Below, piece after piece: positions 19,170 through 27,744 of a stretch of DNA of 64,000 nucleotides. The translations under genes were made by a program, and so were the position numbers. Source of the stretch: VRUE01 sp963704505. Its GTDB lineage: Bacteria > Actinomycetota > Thermoleophilia > Solirubrobacterales > 70-9. Numbering within the stretch: the stretch's first letter is position 1; each line of letters opens with the position of its first letter. Under the pieces are notes generated by a model. That model was not told the DNA's origin. It ran no database searches and worked only from the letters and a program-made list of their open reading frames with translations. The DNA lies in assembly GCA_963704505.1 (NCBI GenBank), contig OY969912.1:2294001-2358000 (forward strand), given 5' to 3'.

Positions 19170-19819
19170 CAGCGCATCGCCTCGGCGGCGGCCGGGACCA
19201 GCTCGCCGACCCGTGCGAGGTCGACCTCGGTGCCTGCGTCCTCGACGCTGAAGGGGCCGATCGCGGTGCGCCTCAGCTGCTCGCAGTAGGCGTCATCGAG
19301 CGTCTCGAGGAGGGTGCGGATGTAGGTGCCCGCCGAGCATTCGACCTCGTAGGAGGCGTGCTCGGCCTTGTTGTCGAGCAGCTCCGCCCGATAGACCTCG
19401 ACGTCACGCTCCGGCGTCTCCACCACCTCGCCGCGGTGGGCCTTCTTGTAGAGCCGCTCACCCCCGACCCTGACCGCGGAGGTCATCGGCAGGCGCTGGC
19501 GGACCGTCCCGGTCGGAAGCTCGAGGCTCCGCGGCATCCGGCCGGTCTCGGTCAGCTCGCCGTCGGGGTCGCCGGTGCTCGAGCGCCAGCCCAGGCGAGC
19601 GGTCGCGCGGTAGGTCTTCGGCAGCCCGACCAAAAACCTCTGGAGCTTGGTCGCGCGGCCGAGCAGGACGAGAAGGAGGCCGGTCGCGAACGGGTCGAGG
19701 GTGCCGGCGTGCCCGGCTTTGCAACCCCGCTCGCGTCGCACTCTGGCAACCATGTCGTGCGAGGTTATCCCGGCGGGCTTGTCGCAGATGAGCAGGGCGC
19801 CCTCGCCACCGCCGGGCAC
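19169..19819 (-). CDS. truB: tRNA pseudouridine-55 synthase, short form
   Basis: Makes the universal pseudouridine 55 in the T arm of tRNA. The 216-residue protein has the catalytic motif GHAGTLDPFATGLL with Asp42, CDKPAGITSH at the N-terminus, and YKKAHRGEVVE. It ends at the catalytic domain; most bacterial TruB proteins are about 290-310 residues and carry a C-terminal extension that is absent here. GTG start, 3 nt after nrnA. Confidence 0.92.
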   Translation of the reverse strand: MPGGGEGALLICDKPAGITSHDMVARVRRERGCKAGHAGTLDPFATGLLLVLLGRATKLQRFLVGLPKTYRATARLGWRSSTGDPDGELTETGRMPRSLELPTGTVRQRLPMTSAVRVGGERLYKKAHRGEVVETPERDVEVYRAELLDNKAEHASYEVECSAGTYIRTLLETLDDAYCEQLRRTAIGPFSVEDAGTEVDLARVGELVPAAAEAMR

Positions 19820-19822
19820 GGC

Positions 19823-20821
19823 TCAGGAACCGAGCTGGGCCCGGACCTCGGCGCAGATGAAGTCGACCAGCTCGTCGAGCTCGAGGTCGGTCGAGAAGCC
19901 GGCGGCGCGCTTGTGCCCCCCGCCCCCGTTGCCGCGGGCGATGGCAGAGACGTCGACCTCGCCCTCGCTCGAGCGCAGGCTGACCTTGCGGGCCGCGCGC
20001 CCACGGGAGCCCTGGTCCCGGATCAGGGCGGCGACCTTGGCGCCGTCGATCGAGCGCAGGTGGTCGATGATCCCCTCGGTCATCTCCTCGCCGGCGCCGC
20101 TCGCCTCGTAATCCGCCGCGGTCACGTAGGTGACGACAAGGCGGCCGTCGCACTCGATCTGGATTTTGTCCAGAGCCCGCGAGATCAGCTTCAACTTCTC
20201 GATCGGCACATGCTCGTAGAGGCGCCTGTAGGTGTCGTCGACGTCGACCCCCGCTTCGATCAGGTCGGCGGCGATCCGGTGGGTGCCGGCGTCGGTGTTC
20301 TCGTACATGAACTTGCCGGTGTCTGTGACCAGGCCCACGTAGAGAGCGGAGGCGATGTCGGGGGTGATCGTCCCGCCGAGCACGGTCGCCAGCTGGTAGA
20401 CGATCTCCGCGGTGCTCGATGCCGTCGTGTCGACCAGGTTGGCGTCGCCGAAGCGCGTGTTGTCGTGGTGGTGGTCGATGTTGATGCGGAAGTTGTCGCC
20501 TGAGGTGAGGAAGTCGACCGGCATGCGGTCGACGTTGCCGCAATCGAGGAAGACGATCGTGCGGTCGGCCATGTCGGCGGGGGCCTCGTGGAAGACCTCC
20601 TCGAGCGGCAGGAAGCGGTACTCGATCGGTAGCGGGAACTCCTTGGCCGCCATGAACATCACCGAGTCCTTGCCGAGCTGGGTCAACAGGTGGTGCATGC
20701 CGAGCAGCGAGCCCAGCGCGTCGCCGTCGGGGCCCTCGTGGGCGGTCAGAAGAAAGCGGTCGCGGTCGCGGAGCTCGGCGGCGACGCGCTCGAGCTCGGT
20801 CGCCGTGGCGCCGGCGCTCAC
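19823..20821 (-). CDS. nrnA: DHH-family nanoRNase / pAp phosphatase
   Basis: A 332-residue DHH-DHHA1 phosphoesterase that degrades oligoribonucleotides and 3'-phosphoadenosine 5'-phosphate. Motifs: HEGPDGDALGS, DCGN, IDHHHDN, TDTGKF and the DHHA1 signature GNGGGGHKRAAG. GTG start overlapping the rbfA stop (GTGA). The rbfA-nrnA-truB-ribF order is the standard arrangement in Gram-positive bacteria. Confidence 0.92.
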   Translation of the reverse strand: MSAGATATELERVAAELRDRDRFLLTAHEGPDGDALGSLLGMHHLLTQLGKDSVMFMAAKEFPLPIEYRFLPLEEVFHEAPADMADRTIVFLDCGNVDRMPVDFLTSGDNFRINIDHHHDNTRFGDANLVDTTASSTAEIVYQLATVLGGTITPDIASALYVGLVTDTGKFMYENTDAGTHRIAADLIEAGVDVDDTYRRLYEHVPIEKLKLISRALDKIQIECDGRLVVTYVTAADYEASGAGEEMTEGIIDHLRSIDGAKVAALIRDQGSRGRAARKVSLRSSEGEVDVSAIARGNGGGGHKRAAGFSTDLELDELVDFICAEVRAQLGS

Positions 20822-21168
20822 TCGGCCGCCTCCCCTTCCTCGTCGAGCAGCTGACTGATCCTCACGCCGGTCTCGACGGTCGGGTCGTAATGGAAGGTCA
20901 GCGTCGGCGTCCGCTTCATTCGCGTCTCGGCCGCGATCCGCTGCTGGATCATGCCGTGCGACGAGCGCAAGCCGACCAGGGTCTCCCCGCGCTGCTCCTC
21001 GTCGCCGAGCACGCTGACGTACACCTTGGCGGCGCGTAGGTCAGGGCTTGTCTCAACCGAAGTCACAGTGACGAAACCGATTCTGGGGTCGCTCAACTCG
21101 GTGCTGATCGTCGCGCCGATCACCTCACGGAGCACCTCGTTGATGCGGCGCATGCGAGGGGCGGCCAT
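20818..21168 (-). CDS. rbfA: Ribosome-binding factor A
   Basis: A 116-residue KH-fold protein that matures the 30S subunit by binding near 16S helix 1. Recognisable segments are RRINEVLREVIGATIS, DPRIGFVTVTSVETSPDL and AKVYVSVLGDEE. ATG at 21168, 5 nt after the infB stop; the frame is open further upstream but lacks homology there. Confidence 0.93.
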   Translation of the reverse strand: MAAPRMRRINEVLREVIGATISTELSDPRIGFVTVTSVETSPDLRAAKVYVSVLGDEEQRGETLVGLRSSHGMIQQRIAAETRMKRTPTLTFHYDPTVETGVRISQLLDEEGEAAE

Positions 21169-21173
21169 CCTAC

Positions 21174-23375
21174 TTAGTCCAGGGTCTGCTCGACCTGTTT
21201 CGTCTTGTAGAGCTCGAGCACATCGCCCTCTTTGACGTCGGCGTATCCGTCGAGGACGATTCCGCACTCCTGGCCCTCCTCGACTTCCTGGACGTTGTCT
21301 TTGAACCTGCGGAGAGAACCCAGTTTGCCGTCCCAGATCACGGTCCCTTCCCGGATCAGGCGGACGCTGGCGTCGCGCTGGACCTTGCCCTCGGTGACGA
21401 TGCAGCCGGCGATGCGACCGACCTTCGACGCTTTGAAGGTCTGTTTGATCTCGGCCTCGCCGAGTGTCTCCTCGACCTCGACCGACTCGAGCAGGCCCTC
21501 CATCGCGTTGCGGAGGTCTTCGGTGATTTTGTAGATGACCGAGTAGGTGCGGACGTCGACGCCCTCGCGGTCGGCGGCCCGGCGGGCGTCGGCAAGCGGG
21601 CGCACGTTGAAGCCGATGATGATCGCGTCGGAGGCCGCCGCCAGCATCACGTCGGACTCGTTGATGCCACCGGTCTGCGAGTGGATGATGTTTATTTCCA
21701 CTTGCTCCTGAGGCACTTTCGCGATCTCGTCCTGGAGCGCCTCGAGCGAGCCCGAAACATCGGCCTTGAGGACGATGTTGAGCTCCTTGATGTCGCCCTC
21801 CTGGACCCGCGAGAAGACCTCCTCGAGGCTGACCTTGCGGGCATTGCGTCGAGCCAGGGCCTCAGTCTTCAGGCGGTTCGCGCGCTCCTGAGCGAGCTGG
21901 CGCGCGCGACGATCGTTCTCGACCGCCTGGACGAACTCGCCCGCTTCGGTGACGCCGTCGAAGCCGAGGACCTCGACCGGCATTCCTGGCCCGGCGACCT
22001 CGACCCGGTCCCCGATGAAGTCGTGCATCGCGCGCACCCGGCCCCACTGCGAGCCGGCGACGAGCGCGTCGCCCACCTTCAGCGTGCCGCGACCGACCAG
22101 GATGCTGACGATCGGACCTCGACCCGGATCGAGCTGGGACTCGATCACGGTGCCGGAGGCCGGCGCGTCGGGGTTGGCGCCGAGCTCCTCGAGCTCGGTG
22201 ACCAGAAGGATCATGTCGAGCAGGCTGTCGAGCCCCTCATGCGTCTTCGCCGAGACGTCGACGTAGACGGTTTCGCCACCCCAGTCCTCGGGGGTGAGGC
22301 CGTCGGCGGCGAGCTCGTTGCGGACCCGGTCCGGCTGGGCGCCCTCTTTGTCGATCTTGTTGACGGCGATCAGGATCGGCACATCGGCCGCCCGGGCGTG
22401 GTCGATCGCCTCTTTGGTCTGCGGCATGACGCCGTCGTCGGCGGCGACCACGACAACGGCGATGTCGGTCACCTTGGCGCCGCGGGCGCGCATCGCGGTG
22501 AAGGCAGCGTGGCCCGGGGTATCGAGGAAGGTGATCGTTTTGTCGGCGTGGTGAACCTGGTAAGCGCCGATGTGCTGCGTAATGCCGCCGGCCTCCCCCG
22601 CCGCGACCTCGGTCTCGCGGATCGCGTCGAGCAAGGAAGTCTTGCCGTGGTCGACGTGGCCCATGATCGTGACCACGGGCGGGCGGTCCTCGAGGCTCTC
22701 GTCGGAGTCCTCGAACTCAGGCGCCTCGGGCTCCTCGTCGGCGGTCGTGACGATTTCGATCTTGCGGTCGTACTCGTCCGCGATCGCCTTCACCGAGTCG
22801 TCGGTGAGGGTCTGCGTGAGCGTCGCCATCTCGCCCATCATCATCAGTTTTTTGATCACCTCGGCGCTGCCTAGGCCGAGCAGCTCGGCGACCTCACGCA
22901 CGGTCGCACCGGACTGGACCTTGGTCGCCTCGGGCTCCCCCGGCTCGACTCTGGGCGGCGGCTCCTCGAGTAGCGGGCGGCGGCGGCGGCCGCCTCGGCG
23001 ACGCGGCGGCCGCTGCGGGGGCGGGCCGCCCATCTGGTCGCGGCGAGCGGCCTGCGAGTCGATGACCACCCGGCGTTTTTTGGTCGAGCCCCCCGCGGGA
23101 GCGGGCGCTTTGGGAGCTTTGGCGGGTTTTTTGGCCGCGGCTTTCGGCGCCTCGCCTTTGGCTTTCGGTTTCGCCTCCGCTTTCGGCTTCGACTCGGTCG
23201 ACGTCGCGGCGCCCCCGTTGCCCTTGGCGGCCGAGATGGCCTTGATTGCGTCCGCCTCCTCGACGCTCGAAGCGGCGGCTTTCGCCTCGACGCCGGCGGC
23301 TTTCAACGCAGCGAGCAGCTCTTTGCTGCTCAGCCCCTGAGCTTTGGCGATCTCATGAACCCTTTTCTTAGCCAC
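21174..23375 (-). CDS. infB: Translation initiation factor IF-2
   Basis: A GTPase that positions initiator tRNA. The 733-residue protein has an N-terminal IF2N helix bundle (RVHEIAKAQGLSSKELLAAL), a low-complexity Ala/Lys then Arg/Pro-rich linker, the second IF2N-like region, and the G domain with G1 GHVDHGKTSLLD, G3 DTPGHAAF and G4 NKID. The C-terminal beta-barrel and the fMet-tRNA-binding domain follow. The start is GTG, sharing one base with the nusA stop (TAGTG). Confidence 0.96.
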   Translation of the reverse strand: MAKKRVHEIAKAQGLSSKELLAALKAAGVEAKAAASSVEEADAIKAISAAKGNGGAATSTESKPKAEAKPKAKGEAPKAAAKKPAKAPKAPAPAGGSTKKRRVVIDSQAARRDQMGGPPPQRPPRRRGGRRRRPLLEEPPPRVEPGEPEATKVQSGATVREVAELLGLGSAEVIKKLMMMGEMATLTQTLTDDSVKAIADEYDRKIEIVTTADEEPEAPEFEDSDESLEDRPPVVTIMGHVDHGKTSLLDAIRETEVAAGEAGGITQHIGAYQVHHADKTITFLDTPGHAAFTAMRARGAKVTDIAVVVVAADDGVMPQTKEAIDHARAADVPILIAVNKIDKEGAQPDRVRNELAADGLTPEDWGGETVYVDVSAKTHEGLDSLLDMILLVTELEELGANPDAPASGTVIESQLDPGRGPIVSILVGRGTLKVGDALVAGSQWGRVRAMHDFIGDRVEVAGPGMPVEVLGFDGVTEAGEFVQAVENDRRARQLAQERANRLKTEALARRNARKVSLEEVFSRVQEGDIKELNIVLKADVSGSLEALQDEIAKVPQEQVEINIIHSQTGGINESDVMLAAASDAIIIGFNVRPLADARRAADREGVDVRTYSVIYKITEDLRNAMEGLLESVEVEETLGEAEIKQTFKASKVGRIAGCIVTEGKVQRDASVRLIREGTVIWDGKLGSLRRFKDNVQEVEEGQECGIVLDGYADVKEGDVLELYKTKQVEQTLD

Positions 23376-25189
23376 TAAGCCTGCTCAGCCTCCTCGATGA
23401 CATCCGAGGACTGCTCAGCTTCGCTTCCGCTGTCCTCGGCAGATGCGCCATCGCCCTGGCCACCTTGGTCGGCCTGGTCCGCGACTTCGTCGCTCGTATC
23501 AGCGACCCCGTCCTCGGCCACATTGTCCTGCTCAGTCGCCGCATCCTCGGCGAGAGCCTCAACGGCATCGTCCTGATCCTGCTCAGACTCCGTATTGACC
23601 TCGGAGGCCTCCCCCTCAGGAGCCTCGACATCGGTCGCCTCGTCCGCGGGTGGTGTCGAGGAGGGGACGTCGCCCGCAGCTTGCGAGGACGACGTGTCCT
23701 CCTCTGCGACAGGACCCGCGGGCTCGGCATCTGAGCCCTCGCCGTCCTGACCATCGGCCTCCGGGTCGACGGCGTCGACTTCCTCGACCGTGTCCTCCTC
23801 GGCCTCCTCGGCCGGCTCGACGAACTCGGCATCGGCGCGGGCGACCAGCTCGCTGACCTGGCCCTCGTCGCCCTGCGGGTCGGCGAGGATCGCCACCTCG
23901 GCCTCCGAGAGCGGCGAGAGGACCGCGATCTGGTTCGTGTCGAAACGGCTCAGGGCCTGGTGGGTCGGCAGACCGCAGTAGACCGATTCGGCAATCGCCG
24001 CGTTCGGGCAACGGCGGCCATTGGAGAGCACCGCGAAACAGCGGCCATCGGACTGGTCCTCGCCCTCGTACTCGACGTCCTGGTCCTCCTCCGCGAACTC
24101 GCTCTCGGACTTGATGTCGACACGCCAGCCGGTCAGGCGGGCGGCGAGGCGGGCGTTCTGGCCGTCACGGCCGATTGCCAGCGAGAGCTGGTCGTCGGGG
24201 ACGATCACGGTCGCCTGCCGCTCCTCGTCGTCGACGATCACCTCGCGGACGCGGGCCGGCGAAAGCGCCTTGGCGACGAAGCGGGCGGGCTCGTCGTTAT
24301 GGGGAATGATGTCGATCTTCTCGCCGCGCAGCTCGGAGACGACCATCCGCACCCGGGAACCGCGCGGGCCGACGCAGGCGCCGACCGGGTCGACGCCATC
24401 GGCGTGCGAGATCACGGCGATCTTCGAGCGGTAGCCCGGCTCACGTGCGACGCCGACGATCTCGACGAGTTTGTCGGCGATCTCCGGGACCTCCATTTCG
24501 AAGAGCTTTTTGATCAGCTCGGGACTGCGGCGCGAGACGACGATCGCCGGGCCTTTGGTCGAGTCGGAGACGTCGGTGATGACCGCCTTGACCCGCATCC
24601 CGTGGTCGTATCGCTCGTTGTAGACCTGCTCGGACTTGGGCAGCAGCGCCTCGACCCGCTCGCGCAACTGGACGAGCGTGTAGCGCTTGTCGGACTGCTG
24701 GATGATCCCCGTGATCAGCTCGTTGACGCGGTCCTGGTACTCGTCGAACATCATCATCCGTTCGGCCTCGCGGATCCGCTGGAGGATCACCTGCTTCGCG
24801 GTCTGCGCGGCGATCCGGCCGAAGTCTTCGGGGGTGACGTCGTTGGTGCTGATCTGATCCTCGTAGGGGGCGATCATCTCCGGGTCGAGCTCCGGATCCT
24901 CGGGCTCTTTGAGCTCACCGGTCTCGGGGTCGACTTCGCGCTCTTCGTCCTCCTGGGCCTCGGCAGCTTCGGCGAGGAGTTTCTCCTCGAGCTCGGGCGG
25001 CAGGATCAGTTCGAAGACGCGGAAGTCCCCGGTCTCGTGGTCGAGGTCGACCCGCGCGTATTTGGCAGCGCCGGGGGTCTTCTTGTAGGCGGAGAGAAGC
25101 GCGTCGGCAAGCGCGTCCATCAGTTTGTCGGCGGAGATCCCCTTCTCCTGCTCGAGCGCCTTGACTGCGTCGACGATCTCTTTGCTCAC
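23375..25189 (-). CDS. nusA: Transcription termination/antitermination protein NusA with long C-terminal extension
   Basis: NusA binds RNA polymerase and nascent RNA, modulating pausing, termination and antitermination. The 604-residue product has the N-terminal polymerase-binding domain with an acidic insert (about 90-110), S1 (MRVKAVITDVSDSTKGPAI), KH1 (VGACVGPRGSRVRMVVSEL) and KH2 (LSLAIGRDGQNARLAARLTGW). Beyond about residue 380 comes an extension: a Cys-containing module (GRCFAVLSNGRRCPN ... YCGLPTHQA) and then about 180 residues rich in Asp/Glu/Ala/Ser. Ordinary actinobacterial NusA is about 330-350 residues. The start is GTG with AAGGAG upstream, overlapping the rimP stop (GTGA). Confidence 0.95.
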   Translation of the reverse strand: MSKEIVDAVKALEQEKGISADKLMDALADALLSAYKKTPGAAKYARVDLDHETGDFRVFELILPPELEEKLLAEAAEAQEDEEREVDPETGELKEPEDPELDPEMIAPYEDQISTNDVTPEDFGRIAAQTAKQVILQRIREAERMMMFDEYQDRVNELITGIIQQSDKRYTLVQLRERVEALLPKSEQVYNERYDHGMRVKAVITDVSDSTKGPAIVVSRRSPELIKKLFEMEVPEIADKLVEIVGVAREPGYRSKIAVISHADGVDPVGACVGPRGSRVRMVVSELRGEKIDIIPHNDEPARFVAKALSPARVREVIVDDEERQATVIVPDDQLSLAIGRDGQNARLAARLTGWRVDIKSESEFAEEDQDVEYEGEDQSDGRCFAVLSNGRRCPNAAIAESVYCGLPTHQALSRFDTNQIAVLSPLSEAEVAILADPQGDEGQVSELVARADAEFVEPAEEAEEDTVEEVDAVDPEADGQDGEGSDAEPAGPVAEEDTSSSQAAGDVPSSTPPADEATDVEAPEGEASEVNTESEQDQDDAVEALAEDAATEQDNVAEDGVADTSDEVADQADQGGQGDGASAEDSGSEAEQSSDVIEEAEQA

Positions 25190-25446
25190 GGCGTCTCCTT
25201 GACATCGGTTGCTGGACTGGGGCGGCTGTACTTCGGGCCCGGCGAGGAGACCTCGAGCGTGTAGTCGGCAAGCAGGTGGTTCAGGTGCAGTGTGACCCGT
25301 TCGCAGAGGGCCAGGTCGACGCCTCCGGGGTGGTCGATGAAGATCCGCAACGCTTCGTTGCCGGGCTGCTCCAGCGCGACGAGATCGAGCGTCGAGTCGA
25401 GCTCGCTCAGTTGCGTCTGAATGTCTTGCTTGAGGTCTGTATTCAT
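25186..25446 (-). CDS. rimP: RimP-like ribosome maturation factor, N-terminal domain only
   Basis: An 86-residue protein matching the N-terminal alpha/beta domain of RimP (DUF150): LDLVALEQPGN, LRIFIDHPGGVDLALCERVT and the signature YTLEVSSPG. In normal RimP (about 150 residues) this is followed by LDRPL and an SH3-like C-terminal domain. Here it ends after a 15-residue tail of unrelated sequence. The stop overlaps the nusA GTG, so the truncation is built into the operon and there is no room for the missing domain. No Shine-Dalgarno sequence is seen; a terminator-like hairpin ends 12 nt before the ATG. Confidence 0.8.
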   Translation of the reverse strand: MNTDLKQDIQTQLSELDSTLDLVALEQPGNEALRIFIDHPGGVDLALCERVTLHLNHLLADYTLEVSSPGPKYSRPSPATDVKETP

Positions 25447-25457
25447 GGTTTCGGGCG

Positions 25458-25482
25458 AAAAAAAAGTGGGCCAGGCCCACTT
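25458..25482 (-). terminator. Intrinsic terminator directly upstream of rimP-nusA
   Basis: On the minus strand, AAGTGGGCC-T-GGCCCACTT (a perfect 9-bp inverted repeat, likely a 7-bp stem with a 5-nt loop) runs straight into eight T (25465-25458). Twelve nt later is the rimP start. It can end transcripts from coaBC. If a promoter lies in the 50 nt above it, it is also an attenuator in the rimP-nusA leader. Confidence 0.85.
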
Positions 25483-25531
25483 CTCGAACTACATCGGGAA
25501 AAAATCGGGACAAAAAAAGCTTGAGGCCAGT

Positions 25532-26782
25532 CTAACGCCTCGACGCGCCTGACCTGGCGCGAATCAGATCGACTCGATCGAGGATCGCTTCGGCGATCTC
25601 ATCCTTGGGCGCCTTTGCGACCTCGGTCTCCGCCTCGGGCTCGATGAGAGTCACGGCGTTCTGCTCGCTCTCGAAGCCGATCGTCGGGTCGGATACGTCG
25701 TTGAGCACGATCATGTCGGCGCCCTTGCGCTCGAGCTTGCCGCGTGCCCGCTCGATGCCCCCGGAGCCATGCTCGGCAGCGAAACCGATGACGGTCTGAG
25801 ACTGCCGGCGATCCTCGGCGCACAACCCGGCGAGTATGTCCTCGGTCGGCTCCAGTCGCAGCTCGAGCGCCCCCTCCCGGGCGATCTTGCCGGTTGCGAC
25901 CTCGACGGCGCGGAAGTCCGCCGGCGCGGCAGCCATCAGGAGGACCTGGCTGTCGGCGAACTCGGCGCGGGTCGCGCCGGCCAGCTCGGCCGCGGTCTCG
26001 ACGTCGATCCGCATCACCCCGGCGGGCTCCGTAAGCGAGACGTTGGCGGCGACGAGCGTGACCTGGGCGCCACGGCGAGCCGCGGCGGCGGCCAGGGCGA
26101 AGCCCATCCGCCCGCTGGAGCGATTGCCGAGGAAGCGGACCGGGTCGAGCGGCTCGCGGGTGCCGCCGGCGGTGACGAGGACCTTGAGCCCATCCCAGGG
26201 GCGGGCGCCGGTCGGCAGCTGTGCTTCGACCAGGGCGAGCAGGCGGGCGGGATCGGGAAGGCGGCCCCGCCCGCGCTCTCCGCGGGAGGCGAGGCGCCCC
26301 TCATCCGGCTCGATCAGCGCGATGCCGCGCTCGCGCAGGACGGCGATGTTCGCCTGCGTCGCCGCGTCGGCGTACATGCGGTCGTTCATCGCCGGTGCGA
26401 CGAGCCTCGGCGCGGCGCAGGCGAGGAAGGAGGTGGTCAGCATCGAGTCCGCCGAGCCCGAGGCGAGCTTGGCGAGCGTGTTGGCGGAGGCCGGGGCGAC
26501 GAGGTAGGCGTCGCAGTTGGCGGCCAACTCGAGGTGCCCGATCGGGTCGTGCTCGGGGCGCGGGTCACCGGGGAAGGCGCCGCGCAGCGGATCGCGATCG
26601 AACTCGGAGGTCAGCACCGGGGCGCCGACGATGCCCTCGAAGGAGGCGGCGCCGACGAAGCGGGTGGCGCTCTCGGTCATCAGCACACGGACACCGTGTC
26701 CGGCGACCGTGGCCAGGCGCGCGAACTCGAGCGCCTTGTAGGCAGCTATCCCACCACTGACGCCAAGCAGGATTCTGGCCAT
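25532..26782 (-). CDS. coaBC: Phosphopantothenoylcysteine synthetase/decarboxylase
   Basis: A bifunctional coenzyme A enzyme of 416 residues. The N-terminal flavoprotein decarboxylase (CoaC) shows GVSGGIAAYKALEFARLA, the active-site region HLELAANCDAYLVAPASANTLAKLASG and PAMNDRMY. The C-terminal synthetase (CoaB) shows VTAGGTREPLDPVRFLGNRSSGRMG and KIARE. The ATG has GGAGGAAAC upstream. It follows rpoZ, as is usual. Confidence 0.94.
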   Translation of the reverse strand: MARILLGVSGGIAAYKALEFARLATVAGHGVRVLMTESATRFVGAASFEGIVGAPVLTSEFDRDPLRGAFPGDPRPEHDPIGHLELAANCDAYLVAPASANTLAKLASGSADSMLTTSFLACAAPRLVAPAMNDRMYADAATQANIAVLRERGIALIEPDEGRLASRGERGRGRLPDPARLLALVEAQLPTGARPWDGLKVLVTAGGTREPLDPVRFLGNRSSGRMGFALAAAAARRGAQVTLVAANVSLTEPAGVMRIDVETAAELAGATRAEFADSQVLLMAAAPADFRAVEVATGKIAREGALELRLEPTEDILAGLCAEDRRQSQTVIGFAAEHGSGGIERARGKLERKGADMIVLNDVSDPTIGFESEQNAVTLIEPEAETEVAKAPKDEIAEAILDRVDLIRARSGASRR

Positions 26783-26819
26783 CGTTTCCTCCGGGAAGGC
26801 GGGCCCGTGCCCGCGCCGG

Positions 26820-27053
26820 CTAGGAGCGGTACTCGTATTTGAGCTTGCCCTGGGCAAGCTCTTCGAGCGCCACGGAGAGGTAATTCCTCTCGTTGCCGGT
26901 CTCGACCATCGGCGGCGGGTACTCACCAAAGCTGCCCTCGCCGAGGTTGTGGAAGTAGCTGTTTATCTGTCGCGCCCGCTTGGCCGATACGACGACGGCC
27001 GCATAGTGCGAGTCGGCATGGTCAAGGAGCTTGTCAACGCGTGGTTTGATCAT
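26820..27053 (-). CDS. rpoZ: DNA-directed RNA polymerase omega subunit
   Basis: A 77-residue omega subunit that assists assembly of beta-prime. It has the family core VVVSAKRARQINSYF and NYLSVALEELAQGKLKYE. The ATG at 27053 lies inside the end of gmk (about 20 nt overlap), so it is translationally coupled. Confidence 0.93.
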   Translation of the reverse strand: MIKPRVDKLLDHADSHYAAVVVSAKRARQINSYFHNLGEGSFGEYPPPMVETGNERNYLSVALEELAQGKLKYEYRS

Positions 27054-27627
27054 CGGCCGGGGAGTCTAGAGGTATGGCGAGCTCGGCGCGCACGATCTGC
27101 TCCAGCTCGTCGGCCGCGCCCTCGAGATCGTCGTTGACGACGCGGTGGTCGAAGTCCCCCTGAACGGCGAGCTCCTGTTCGGCGGTTTCGAGCCGGGAGT
27201 CGATCGCCTCGGCGGAGTCCGTCCCCCGGCCCTCGAGCCGTCGACGCAGCTGGGTCGGGTCGGGCGGCGCGATGAAGATCTGGACCGACTCCGGCATCGC
27301 GGCGCGAACCTGCTGCGCGCCCTGCACCTCGATCTCGAGGACGACGGAGAGCCCTCGCTCGACGCAGCGCTCGACCTCCGAGCGCAACGTGCCGTAGCGG
27401 TTGCCGCTGTAGGTAGCGAACTCGAGAAAGTCGTCGGCGTCCATCCGAGCTTCGAATTGCGCCGGCGTGAGGAAGTGGTACTCGCGGCCGTCCTCCTCCC
27501 CCTCGCGCGGCTCTCGAGTCGTCGCCGAAACCGACAGGGTCAGGTTGGGAACCCGGTGCAGGAGCTCCTTGATGAGCGTCCCCTTTCCGACTCCCGAGGG
27601 GCCAGTAATCACGAAGACTTTCGACAT
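27034..27627 (-). CDS. gmk: Guanylate kinase
   Basis: Phosphorylates GMP to GDP. The 197-residue protein has the P-loop GPSGVGKGTL, the GMP-binding segment SVSATTREPREGEEDGREY and EFATYSGNRYGT. The ATG at 27627 is preferred; an in-frame GTG at 27639 would add four residues, and neither has a strong ribosome binding site. Downstream it overlaps rpoZ. The mihF-gmk-rpoZ-coaBC order is characteristic of actinobacteria. Confidence 0.94.
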   Translation of the reverse strand: MSKVFVITGPSGVGKGTLIKELLHRVPNLTLSVSATTREPREGEEDGREYHFLTPAQFEARMDADDFLEFATYSGNRYGTLRSEVERCVERGLSVVLEIEVQGAQQVRAAMPESVQIFIAPPDPTQLRRRLEGRGTDSAEAIDSRLETAEQELAVQGDFDHRVVNDDLEGAADELEQIVRAELAIPLDSPADDQTTR

Positions 27628-27685
27628 TTTCAGGTTCACGAACGGCTGCGAAAACCAAGCAGATCGCCCGGACGCAGGGAGCGAA

Positions 27686-27728
27686 GCGTGCTCTGCACGT
27701 GAGCGACTGAGGACGACGATATGCGCCG
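27686..27728. repeat. Short intergenic repeat, copy 2
   Basis: The second copy of the 43-nt element at 612-654 (about 35 of 43 identical, including the hairpin CGTGC-TCT-GCACG). It occupies most of the gap between mihF and gmk and may include a leader or promoter function for gmk. Confidence 0.5.
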
Positions 27729-27744
27729 GTTTGCAGCAGCCGCG

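Noticed and set aside
25190..25513. N-terminal extension of nusA
   Set aside because: It is read out of frame over rimP and lacks homology; GTG at 25189 has AAGGAG and the normal NusA start SKEIVDAVKALEQEKGIS.
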